Shown in pieces: positions 1-5,267 of a stretch of DNA of 5,267 bases. The DNA lies in contig CAMLOB010000340.1 of the NCBI GenBank assembly GCA_946481475.1, positions 1-5,267 of the forward strand. Reading direction: 5' to 3'. The stretch comes from an uncultured Chlorobiota bacterium. Its GTDB lineage: Bacteria; Bacteroidota; Kapaibacteriia; OLB7. Numbering within the stretch: position 1 is the first letter of the stretch; each line of letters opens with the position of its first letter. Under the pieces are notes generated by a model. That model saw only the letters and a list, made by a program, of their open reading frames with translations. It did not search any database and was not told where the DNA came from. Made by a program: the position numbers and the translations under genes.

Positions 1-1
1 G

Positions 2-1327
2 GAGAATCGACTGGTCGAAGCGATACGTTCGGCGGCGGTGCCGTTGCGGGAGGAGGGGGTTGCGCCGGAGACGATCCGGGAAATCGTCGGCGATGCCGAG
101 GTGGTCCTCATCGGCGAGTCGACGCACGGTACGCACGATTTCTATAGCCTCAGATGCGGGGTCACCCGCCACCTGATCGCCGATGCCGGCTTCAACGCCG
201 TGGCGATCGAGGGAGACTGGCCGGACGCCTACCGGGTCAACCGGTACGTCCGGAATCGGGGGGGCGAACTCGAAGCGGTGGAAGCCCTGGAAGGATTCCG
301 GCGCTTCCCCACCTGGATGTGGCGGAACACCGATGTGCTCGATTTCATCGGGTGGCTTCGCGACTACAACGAGGGGCAGGAATCGCCGCAGCTTCAGACC
401 GGCTTCTACGGTCTCGATCTCTACAGCCTCTTCACCTCCGCCGAGGCGGTTGTCCGCTACCTCGACGAGGTCGATCCGGAACAGGGACGGGCGGCACGGA
501 AACGCTACGCGTGTCTGAGTTCCTACGGCATGGACGAACAGGCCTACGCCTACTCCGTCTCCTACGGCCTGCGTCCCTCCTGCGAGGAAGAAACCCTCGC
601 CCAGCTTCTCGAACTTCAGCGCCGCCGTGCCGACTACCTCGCTTCCGACGGTCACACTGCCGAAGAGGAACAGTTCGCCGCCGAACGGAATGCCCGGGCG
701 GTCAGGAACGCCGAGGAATATTACCGGACGATGCTCAAGGCCGACGTCCGTTCGTGGAACCTGCGGGACAGCCACATGATGGAGACGCTCGAAGAATTGA
801 TGAAGCACCTGAAGAAGCGGAACGGCGAGGCGAAGGTCGTCGTCTGGGCACACAACTCACACGTCGGCGACGCGCGGGCGACCGATATGGGGAGACGGGG
901 AGAATGGAACATCGGACAGCTTGCCCGCGAACGGTTCGGCGACCGGGTGGTTTCGATCGGGATGAGCACATACGAGGGGACGGTGATCGCCGCCTCCGAC
1001 TGGGACATGCCCCCGATGCGGATGAACCTTCGTTCGGGGCTCGTCGGCAGCTACGAAACGCTTTTCCACGGCGTCGGCATCCCGGCGTTTGTTCTTCCGA
1101 TGAAAGAAGAGATCGCCGGACACCTCGCCCCGAAACGCCTGCAGCGGGCGGTCGGCGTCGTCTACCGTCCCTACACCGAACGGGCAAGCCACTACTACGA
1201 AGCCTCCCTCTCCCGTCAGTTCGACGCGGTGATCCACATCGACCACACCCGCTCGCTGGAACCGCTGGAGAGGATCGCCGAGCACGATCCGGAGGAGCCG
1301 CCGGAGGCGTATCCGAGCGGGTTGTAG
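2..1327 (+). CDS. Erythromycin esterase family hydrolase (5' end outside window)
   Basis: This is a member of the erythromycin-esterase-like family (EreA/EreB relatives, Pfam Erythro_esteras), metal-independent hydrolases built around conserved Glu/His residues. A GTG at 38 is the first start codon in the window. However, the frame is open back to base 2, and the preceding residues (ENRLVEAIRSAA) look like the usual N-terminal helix of the family, so the true start is probably just upstream; base 1 could even be the G of an ATG. Numbering from the GTG, GESTHGTHDFY (26-36) holds the Glu27/His30 active-site pair. EGDWPDAYRVNRY (58-70), SWNLRDSHM (239-247), WAHNSHVGDAR (270-280, His272 and His275) and GTVIAASDW (314-322) follow in family order. 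The C-terminal end, rich in PPEAYP, is typical and complete. Most chromosomal members have no proven macrolide activity, so resistance should not be assumed. No signal peptide is visible, although the N-terminus is cut. Related proteins are sometimes fused to or adjacent to phosphoribosyltransferase genes; the missing upstream sequence could hold that. Confidence 0.93.
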   Translation, partial: ENRLVEAIRSAAVPLREEGVAPETIREIVGDAEVVLIGESTHGTHDFYSLRCGVTRHLIADAGFNAVAIEGDWPDAYRVNRYVRNRGGELEAVEALEGFRRFPTWMWRNTDVLDFIGWLRDYNEGQESPQLQTGFYGLDLYSLFTSAEAVVRYLDEVDPEQGRAARKRYACLSSYGMDEQAYAYSVSYGLRPSCEEETLAQLLELQRRRADYLASDGHTAEEEQFAAERNARAVRNAEEYYRTMLKADVRSWNLRDSHMMETLEELMKHLKKRNGEAKVVVWAHNSHVGDARATDMGRRGEWNIGQLARERFGDRVVSIGMSTYEGTVIAASDWDMPPMRMNLRSGLVGSYETLFHGVGIPAFVLPMKEEIAGHLAPKRLQRAVGVVYRPYTERASHYYEASLSRQFDAVIHIDHTRSLEPLERIAEHDPEEPPEAYPSGL

Positions 1328-1370
1328 CGAGAAGAAGAAAGAGAATGCTGAGTACTGATTCCTATCTTTC

Positions 1371-3755
1371 TCACTCCTCCCCATCCCACAAAAATCCCTT
1401 CTCCCCCCTGAACCGCATCTTCCCCGGCACGATGGTCGGGTCGGTGAACGTGTCGGTTCCCGCGCCGAAGTCGATCAGCATGCCGAGCGAGCCGTGTTTG
1501 CGGGGGCGGTTGAAGTTTCCTCCGCCGAGACTCGATGTCGTGTCGGTGTGGACGTAGTAGCGGTCGTCGCCGGAGCGGTCCAGCAGCCAGGCGAAGGCGA
1601 CGTTCAGGGCCGATCCCTGGCTGGCGGTGGAGCCGCGGTAGGAATCGTTCCCCTGAAGATCTTCCAGACACCCGGCCGACCAGTCGTGGGCGTTCCCCTG
1701 TTCCAGTCCGTGGTAGGCGTCGTACATGTCGTCCCCCGCATCGTCCAGCAGCGCACCGAACGAAAGATGAATGCCGCTCCCCTGCGAGTACTGTCCGGCG
1801 GTATAGCGGTCGGCCCCGGCTCCGTCGTGCAGGATGCCGAAGGCATACCAGTAGCTTCCCCCCTGACTGAAGAAATCCGAGGCGTAGAGATCGTCCCCGG
1901 CCATATCGCTCAGCAGACCGATCCCCCCGTCCGTCCCGATCCCGGTCGACCAGGGGCGCATCCCGAACCCGAATCCCTGCGACATCGCGATGTGGGCCCG
2001 GTTCGGATAGCGCGAGTCGGGGAAATTCCATCCGGCCCGGTAGGAGTCATTCCCTCCCCGCTCCAGCAACGCTCCGAATCCCTTCGCATAGCCGAACGCC
2101 TGCGAGTAGAGTTCCGCGCTGTAGTTGTCGGTCCCTCCACCATCGTAGAGCAGACCGATGCCGAGGAAGGCGGCCCCCTGCGAGGCCCAGCGGGAGGCGT
2201 AGATGTCGTCGCCGGAGAAGTCTGCAAGAAGACCGATCCCCCACAATCCGGCCCCCTGCGAGAAGTGATCGGCCCGATAGACGTCATCTCCGGCAACATC
2301 GACGAGCATATCGATCGCCCCGATCCCGGCCCCCTGCGACGCCCCCCGGCTGACGTAGAGATCGTTCCCGGTAATGTCCGCGATGAACCGGAACCGACCG
2401 ACCTTCACCGGAGGAAGATCGTACAGATCATCCCCCCCGAGATCGATAAGGAACGCAAGATCTCCCGTGTAGCGGTTCGGTCCTTTCCCCCCGATCACGC
2501 AATACCCGTGCGGCATCCGCCAGCTCAGGATCACCTCCCCCTCCACTCCCGGCACCGGTTCGCTCCCGTCTCTTCTCTCAATCGAATCCAGATGAGCCGC
2601 AAAGGAGAGGAGCCAGTTCGTATCGGCCAGAGCGGCAAGATGTTCGGCGGTGTAGACCAGACGGGGGAAGTCGAGCAGATCGGCCCGCCTGAAGAGTTCG
2701 GCGATCTCCCCCTCCATCCTGTTCCGCGCCCGGCGTCGTTCCTCCGGATCGGCGATCGTGTCGAATCCCCCCTCCCGGTTGTCGTCCGGGTCGAGCAGCC
2801 GCGCAAGTTCCGCCGGAATCGAATCGATGTCCGGTTTTGACGGGGGAGCATAGGATCGTCCGGCGAATCCGTTGATCTCCACCAGATAACGGATCAGGTG
2901 GGGGACCGTCTGAGGAACCGTCCCGGGTAATTTCACCAGCGGCTCGTCAAAGGGAGGAATGTCCAGATGGACAGCGGCGGCGCGGATTGCACCGGGGAGT
3001 CCCGAGTCCGCCCCGTTCCAGAGATCGTCCACGATCAACCGTCCGTACGCCCCGGTCCGCATCGGATAGTGATGCAGCGCGGTCACGGCGTTCAGTCGCC
3101 ACGGGTTCGGTCGTCCGGCAAATTTTATCCGGCTCATATCGATGTCGGCGATCCCCCGCATCTGCTTTGCGATCCCCCGGCTCCACTCCAGCAGATCGTT
3201 CTCGCGAAGCTTCCGGTAGAGCCAGGAGTTCTCCCGAACCGGACCGAGTCGTTCCGGCATGGTGAAGGGTGTCGGGACCCGTTCATCGGCGAAGAGAGGG
3301 ACCGGCAGTTCGATCTCCCTTCCGTCGCGCCGGATCGAGAGCCGGGCGATCTCCCCCGGCTGCATCTCCCGGATCACCAGGTTCACGAAGTCCTCACCGT
3401 AGTAGTCGGCATCGCCGATCGCCCGACCGTTGATCGCCGTGATCGTGTCGCCGATAAGCACCCCGGCATCGTCCGCCGACCAGTGGGGCATCACGTGCCA
3501 GATCACGAACCAGGGGTCGTTCTCCTTCCGTCCGGTAATTCTCGCAACGGAATCTGCGGGAATCGCGTTGAAGTAGATGCCGAGTCGCGGACGAAGCGGC
3601 TCCGGCTCTCCCTCCCACTCGAAGGGGAGAAGATCGAAGGTGGAGAGTTCGCGGTCGATCAGTTCGTCGGTCGGCGGGACCGGTGTCTGAGCGGACACAG
3701 ACATCATATTGATGCAGAGCATCAGAAGCGGCAGGAAGGAAAGGAATGGTTTCAT
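1371..3755 (-). CDS. Secreted PDZ-domain protein with C-terminal GDDxY/SQG repeat array
   Basis: A 794-residue protein that I cannot assign to a named family. Residues 1-22 form a signal peptide (Lys2, hydrophobic FLSFLPLLMLCINMM core, SVSA cleavage site before Gln23), so it is exported. Residues about 57-155 form a PDZ domain: RPRLGIYF, then a carboxylate-loop-like stretch, then AGVLIGDTITAINGRAI (97-113) and a final strand before ELPVPL. Residues 156-430 are a mixed, mostly charged region without recognisable motifs; no serine-protease triad or metalloprotease HExxH is seen, so the PDZ is not attached to a visible protease. Residues 436-770 carry about eleven G(D/N)DxY motifs plus one degenerate copy, alternating with SQGxG motifs. 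The ATG at 3755 is supported by the signal peptide, but there is no good Shine-Dalgarno sequence before it. It lies 83 bp downstream of the lipoprotein hydrolase on the same strand and converges on the esterase, ending 43 bp from that gene's stop. A scaffolding, adhesion or calcium-binding envelope role is possible but unproven. Confidence 0.9.
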   Translation of the reverse strand: MKPFLSFLPLLMLCINMMSVSAQTPVPPTDELIDRELSTFDLLPFEWEGEPEPLRPRLGIYFNAIPADSVARITGRKENDPWFVIWHVMPHWSADDAGVLIGDTITAINGRAIGDADYYGEDFVNLVIREMQPGEIARLSIRRDGREIELPVPLFADERVPTPFTMPERLGPVRENSWLYRKLRENDLLEWSRGIAKQMRGIADIDMSRIKFAGRPNPWRLNAVTALHHYPMRTGAYGRLIVDDLWNGADSGLPGAIRAAAVHLDIPPFDEPLVKLPGTVPQTVPHLIRYLVEINGFAGRSYAPPSKPDIDSIPAELARLLDPDDNREGGFDTIADPEERRRARNRMEGEIAELFRRADLLDFPRLVYTAEHLAALADTNWLLSFAAHLDSIERRDGSEPVPGVEGEVILSWRMPHGYCVIGGKGPNRYTGDLAFLIDLGGDDLYDLPPVKVGRFRFIADITGNDLYVSRGASQGAGIGAIDMLVDVAGDDVYRADHFSQGAGLWGIGLLADFSGDDIYASRWASQGAAFLGIGLLYDGGGTDNYSAELYSQAFGYAKGFGALLERGGNDSYRAGWNFPDSRYPNRAHIAMSQGFGFGMRPWSTGIGTDGGIGLLSDMAGDDLYASDFFSQGGSYWYAFGILHDGAGADRYTAGQYSQGSGIHLSFGALLDDAGDDMYDAYHGLEQGNAHDWSAGCLEDLQGNDSYRGSTASQGSALNVAFAWLLDRSGDDRYYVHTDTTSSLGGGNFNRPRKHGSLGMLIDFGAGTDTFTDPTIVPGKMRFRGEKGFLWDGEE
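1446..2450 (-). repeat. Tandem 26-28-residue protein repeats (GDDxY + SQGxG), coding
   Basis: This segment encodes residues about 436-770 of the PDZ protein. Each unit reads roughly LLxDxxGDDxYxxxxxSQGxGxxxxxG. The motif tyrosines fall at residues 445, 467, 493, 519, 545, 572, 624, 651, 678, 706 and 733, with a degenerate last copy ending at Phe770. Spacing is 26-28 residues for most steps, 22 for the first, 52 across one imperfect double unit (573-624) and 37 to the last. SQG-type motifs occur at 473, 499, 525, 551 (SQA), 592, 630, 657, 685 (EQG) and 712. At DNA level three consecutive units share the plus-strand 12-mer GGCCCCCTGCGA at 2172, 2250 and 2328, exactly 78 bp apart, consistent with internal duplication. 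The G(D/N)DxY half resembles half of an RTX calcium-binding nonapeptide; the longer period and the SQG half do not fit classical RTX. Confidence 0.88.
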
Positions 3756-3773
3756 GCCGGAAATTACGGAGAC

Positions 3774-3795
3774 CGGAGGAGATCATGCTCCTCCG
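3774..3795 (-). other. Perfect 8-bp inverted repeat between hydrolase and PDZ gene
   Basis: The arms CGGAGGAG and CTCCTCCG are perfectly complementary around a 6-nt loop, 19 bases upstream of the PDZ-protein start and 44 bases after the hydrolase stop. On the minus strand the hairpin is not followed by a T run, so it is not a standard intrinsic terminator. It could stabilise or process an operonic transcript, or modulate translation of the downstream gene. A competing pairing exists between GATCAT (3781-3786) and ATGATC (3814-3819). The inverted repeat is seen directly; its function is unknown. Confidence 0.45.
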
Positions 3796-3838
3796 CGCCA
3801 TGTTCTCCGCAGTATGATCCGGCCGTTGCGTTGGCGGC

Positions 3839-4855
3839 TCAGTCGAGCGGATGATCCCTGAAAAACTCCAGCATCGCCGTCAGCGCATCGCTGTCCGGCC
3901 AGCGGAAGTGTTCCTGCAACCCCACCTTTCCGTCACACAACGAACTGGTGGAACATTCATCGGACGTCGTCATCTCGCCGCCGTAGGTCAGGCTGTGGTA
4001 TTCGAACGGCCAGTTGACGGCCTGAAGCGTATCGATCCACTCCGTGGTTGCGCTACAGGGGACCAGCTTGTCGCACAGGTTGCGCAGAAGGAAGAGGGGA
4101 ACCTGTCTGGTATATGTCATCGTCACCGGGCAGGGTGTGCGCGTCCAGGGATCGGCCCCGGCATACTGTCCCATCGCGGCCACCATATCGCTCCGCCACG
4201 TGCTGTAGAGAACCGTCATGTATGCGCCGTTGCTCCAGCCGAAAACATAGATACGCGACGTGTCGACAAGGCCGGTGCCGACGATGGTGTCGATGAAATG
4301 GTCGATCGCCTGCACATCCGGATTCTCATCCGGATTTCTGTACCACTCGTCCCAGTGGAACCCCTCGCCGGTGGCCGGTCCGTCTCCGGAGTAGGGAGTG
4401 GCCCGACGTCCTTCGGGGGAGAGGATGATAAATCCGTGGATATCCTTGTTGTCGGACATCTGAAAATCGTTCCGCAGATCGAAGAGGTCCTCTCCATCGC
4501 TGTAGAGGCTGGTGGGGTCCCTGAGCGAACCGTGCAGGTAGACGATCATCGGCCACCGGTAGGCGGCCGAGTCGACCTGATCCGGATAGTTGAGACAGGC
4601 GTATCGGGTCACATCCCCCTGTTCCCACGTGAGGAGTTCGCCGTCCTGACATTGCACCGGGAGCGTCACGTTGGAAGCGGTTTCCATGGGAGGTGCCCCG
4701 TACTCGTCGCAGGACACCACCACCGTATCTTCCAGTTTGTCGTCATCTTCCAGAGGAATGACTTCTTCGGAACATCCGGCAACATAGAGGCTGAAGAATA
4801 TCAATATCAGAGTAGCGGTCGGAAAAACCTTGCGCAGTCCGTCCTGTTGCATCAT
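3839..4855 (-). CDS. Lipoprotein alpha/beta hydrolase, PHB-depolymerase (LpqC-like) esterase type
   Basis: A predicted membrane-anchored secreted serine esterase of about 338 residues. The frame is open to a GTG at 4927, but I place the start at the ATG at 4855 (or the adjacent ATG at 4852). That gives a lipoprotein signal: Arg8/Lys9, hydrophobic core VFPTATLILIFFSLY and lipobox VAGC with Cys28. ACAGGTG lies directly before the ATG pair. Acidic residues after the cysteine (SEE) suit outer-membrane retention. The fold is recognised by the oxyanion-type YLHG (106-109), the nucleophile elbow GWSNGAYM (206-213, Ser208), the acid in NLCDKLVPC (Asp262) and the histidine in EHFRWP (His316), the HxxWP pattern of polyhydroxyalkanoate depolymerase-like and feruloyl-esterase-like enzymes. 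Eight further cysteines in the mature part (residues 49, 69, 87, 242, 261, 267, 301 and 307) suggest disulfides, agreeing with export. The substrate cannot be told: short-chain esters, polyesters or acylated polysaccharide are all possible. It precedes the PDZ gene on the same strand. Confidence 0.88.
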   Translation of the reverse strand: MMQQDGLRKVFPTATLILIFFSLYVAGCSEEVIPLEDDDKLEDTVVVSCDEYGAPPMETASNVTLPVQCQDGELLTWEQGDVTRYACLNYPDQVDSAAYRWPMIVYLHGSLRDPTSLYSDGEDLFDLRNDFQMSDNKDIHGFIILSPEGRRATPYSGDGPATGEGFHWDEWYRNPDENPDVQAIDHFIDTIVGTGLVDTSRIYVFGWSNGAYMTVLYSTWRSDMVAAMGQYAGADPWTRTPCPVTMTYTRQVPLFLLRNLCDKLVPCSATTEWIDTLQAVNWPFEYHSLTYGGEMTTSDECSTSSLCDGKVGLQEHFRWPDSDALTAMLEFFRDHPLD

Positions 4856-4918
4856 CACCTGTCCGCATGTAGAATTGAAGGATATAGCGGGAGAAGCATT
4901 CAGACTGAAAGTACGGAG

Positions 4919-4940
4919 AAAAATCACATCGGGGATGTGA
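4919..4940 (-). terminator. Terminator- or attenuator-like hairpin in the hydrolase leader
   Basis: On the minus strand TCACATC, a 3-nt loop CCC and GATGTGA form a perfect 7-bp stem (4940-4924), followed immediately by TTTTT (4923-4919). It lies 63 bases upstream of the hydrolase ATG at 4855. The only gene further upstream is divergent, so there is no minus-strand gene for it to terminate. If the hydrolase promoter is beyond it, it would act as an attenuator in the leader; if the promoter is nearer the gene, it may instead be a protein-binding palindrome or block stray transcription. The stem is short, so function is uncertain. Confidence 0.35.
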
Positions 4941-5005
4941 CGGATAACCGACTTTGCTCCCGTTGTTTTTTCTTCTCTTCATCCTCTTCTTCCCTATTAT
5001 TTTAC

Positions 5006-5035
5006 TTGCTTTATATTCCCAAACAGGAATATATT
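5006..5035 (+). promoter_or_regulatory. Candidate ArsR promoter, probably giving a leaderless transcript
   Basis: TTGCTT (5006-5011) and TATATT (5030-5035) are spaced by 18 bases and would put the transcription start at about 5042, the A of the ArsR ATG. This would explain why no well-placed Shine-Dalgarno sequence exists; the only candidate, AGGAA at 5025, is about 12 bases from the ATG. The -35 match is weak (three of six), while the -10 matches five of six. An alternative -10, TATTAT, lies at 4995-5000 but has no matching -35. Confidence 0.35.
5012..5033. promoter_or_regulatory. Perfect inverted repeat, likely ArsR-family operator
   Basis: The arms TATATTCC and GGAATATA are perfectly complementary around a 6-nt centre (CAAACA), ending 8 bases before the ArsR start. 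AT-rich dyads in this position are the usual binding sites of ArsR/SmtB repressors, which commonly autoregulate. It covers the spacer and -10 of the proposed ArsR promoter. On the minus strand it contains TTGGGA (5022-5017), a possible -35 for the divergent hydrolase gene, with AATAAT (5001-4996) as -10 at a short 15-base spacing, so it could control both directions. Repeat seen directly; binding inferred. Confidence 0.6.
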
Positions 5036-5041
5036 TGCGCC

Positions 5042-5267
5042 ATGGCTCGCGCATCTACAACATCGGACGCTTTCAACGCAATCGCCGAACCGCATCGGCG
5101 GGAAATCCTTCAGTTGCTGACCCGGGGAGAGAAATCAGTCAACGACATCGCCCGGTCGCTTCAACTGAAACAACCGCAGACCTCGAAGCATCTGCGGGTT
5201 CTCAAGGAGGTCGATCTGGTTCGGGTCCGCGGTTCCGGACAGCAGCGCCTCTACTATCTGAACCCGG
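5042..5267 (+). CDS. ArsR-family winged-helix transcriptional regulator (3' end outside window)
   Basis: The first 75 codons of a small DNA-binding repressor of the ArsR type, in frame from an ATG to the right edge. DAFNAIAEPHRREILQLL (9-26) is the typical first helix pair (A.a.p.R..IL..L). SVNDIARSLQLKQPQTSKHLRVL (32-54) is the helix-turn-helix, with QPQTSKHL as recognition helix. VRVRGSGQQRLYYLNP (60-75) is the wing. The cysteine-bearing metal site of classical ArsR/SmtB proteins (CxC in the ELxVCDL motif) is replaced by SVNDIA, so this is probably not a metal sensor of that kind, although sites in the missing C-terminus cannot be excluded. Regulators with this sequence style are often followed by an SRPBCC/AHSA1-domain gene, which would lie beyond the window. 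It is divergent from the hydrolase gene. Family members are usually about 100-120 residues, so roughly a third is missing. Confidence 0.9.
   Translation, partial: MARASTTSDAFNAIAEPHRREILQLLTRGEKSVNDIARSLQLKQPQTSKHLRVLKEVDLVRVRGSGQQRLYYLNP

Noticed and set aside
1336..1371. Imperfect hairpin AGAAAGA...TCTTTCT in the convergent gap
   Set aside because: The 7-bp AT-rich stem has a large, asymmetrically bulged interior and no T run on either strand, so it is too weak to call a bidirectional terminator.
154..1557. 467-codon plus-strand frame overlapping the esterase gene
   Set aside because: It is Arg/Gly/Pro-rich with no domain, and the overlapping frame has clear erythromycin-esterase motifs.
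1494..2840. Long plus-strand open frame (448 codons) opposite the PDZ/repeat gene
   Set aside because: It is antisense to a gene with a signal peptide, PDZ domain and regular repeats. Its protein is low-complexity (Val/Gly/Pro/Arg rich) with no recognisable motif, as expected of a GC-rich shadow frame.
3775..3817. Tiny plus-strand ORF (10 codons from the ATG at 3785) with a GGAGG upstream
   Set aside because: The apparent ribosome site is one arm of the inverted repeat, the peptide is very short and there is no conservation evidence.
4856..4927. 24-codon N-terminal extension of the hydrolase from a GTG at 4927
   Set aside because: The extension would bury the lipoprotein signal inside the protein, and its GTG lies within a hairpin. 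The ATG pair at 4855/4852 gives a textbook lipobox arrangement.
4964..4997. Pyrimidine-rich tract in the divergent region
   Set aside because: It is a compositional skew without a recognisable repeat unit or motif; it may only reflect AT-rich leader DNA.
5030..5037. TATATTTG, matching the Bacteroidota -7 promoter consensus TAnnTTTG
   Set aside because: No TTTG -33 element lies at the right distance, and the match overlaps the inverted repeat. One eight-base match in AT-rich DNA is not evidence for that phylum.
4743..5054. Minus-strand frame crossing the divergent region into the hydrolase gene
   Set aside because: An ATG at about 4982 follows AGAGG with no spacing, the product has no recognisable features, and it runs out of frame through the lipoprotein signal sequence. 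A leader peptide cannot be excluded but is not supported.

Overview
The window comes from a GC-rich Gram-negative-type bacterium. Two neighbouring genes carry export signals: one a signal-peptidase-I signal, the other a lipobox with acidic residues after the cysteine, as outer-membrane lipoproteins often have. Coding sequence is GC-rich and the intergenic gaps are visibly AT-richer. Neither start that I can inspect closely has a strong Shine-Dalgarno sequence. No gene here is diagnostic of a phylum. An uncultivated FCB-type or similar lineage is a guess only. I see no tRNA, rRNA, insertion sequence, CRISPR array or phage gene.

Layout. Bases 2-1327 (+) hold an erythromycin-esterase-family hydrolase whose reading frame is open to the left edge, so its start lies just outside. 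It converges, across a 43-bp gap, on a minus-strand pair. The first gene of that pair in transcription order is a lipoprotein alpha/beta hydrolase of the PHB-depolymerase/LpqC esterase type (3839-4855). The second is a 794-residue secreted protein (1371-3755) with an N-terminal PDZ domain, a middle region I do not recognise, and a long C-terminal array of 26-28-residue repeats built on G(D/N)DxY and SQGxG motifs. The two are separated by 83 bp containing a perfect 8-bp inverted repeat. Divergent from the pair, after a 186-bp AT-rich intergenic region, the N-terminal 75 codons of an ArsR-family regulator start at 5042 (+) and run off the right edge.

Regulation. The divergent region holds a perfect 8-6-8 inverted repeat (5012-5033) directly in front of the ArsR gene. 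It lies between or over plausible -35 and -10 elements, so an autoregulatory operator is the simplest reading. On the minus strand, the leader of the hydrolase gene carries a short hairpin followed by five T residues (4940-4919), which looks like a small terminator or attenuator.

How the genes may work together. The lipoprotein esterase and the PDZ/repeat protein are probably exported and possibly co-transcribed, suggesting a cell-envelope role, but no substrate can be named. The esterase-like gene at the left is an independent convergent unit. The repeat array is the most unusual element. It resembles an expanded RTX-like (GGxGxDxUx) repeat, and I cannot assign it to a named family from sequence alone.
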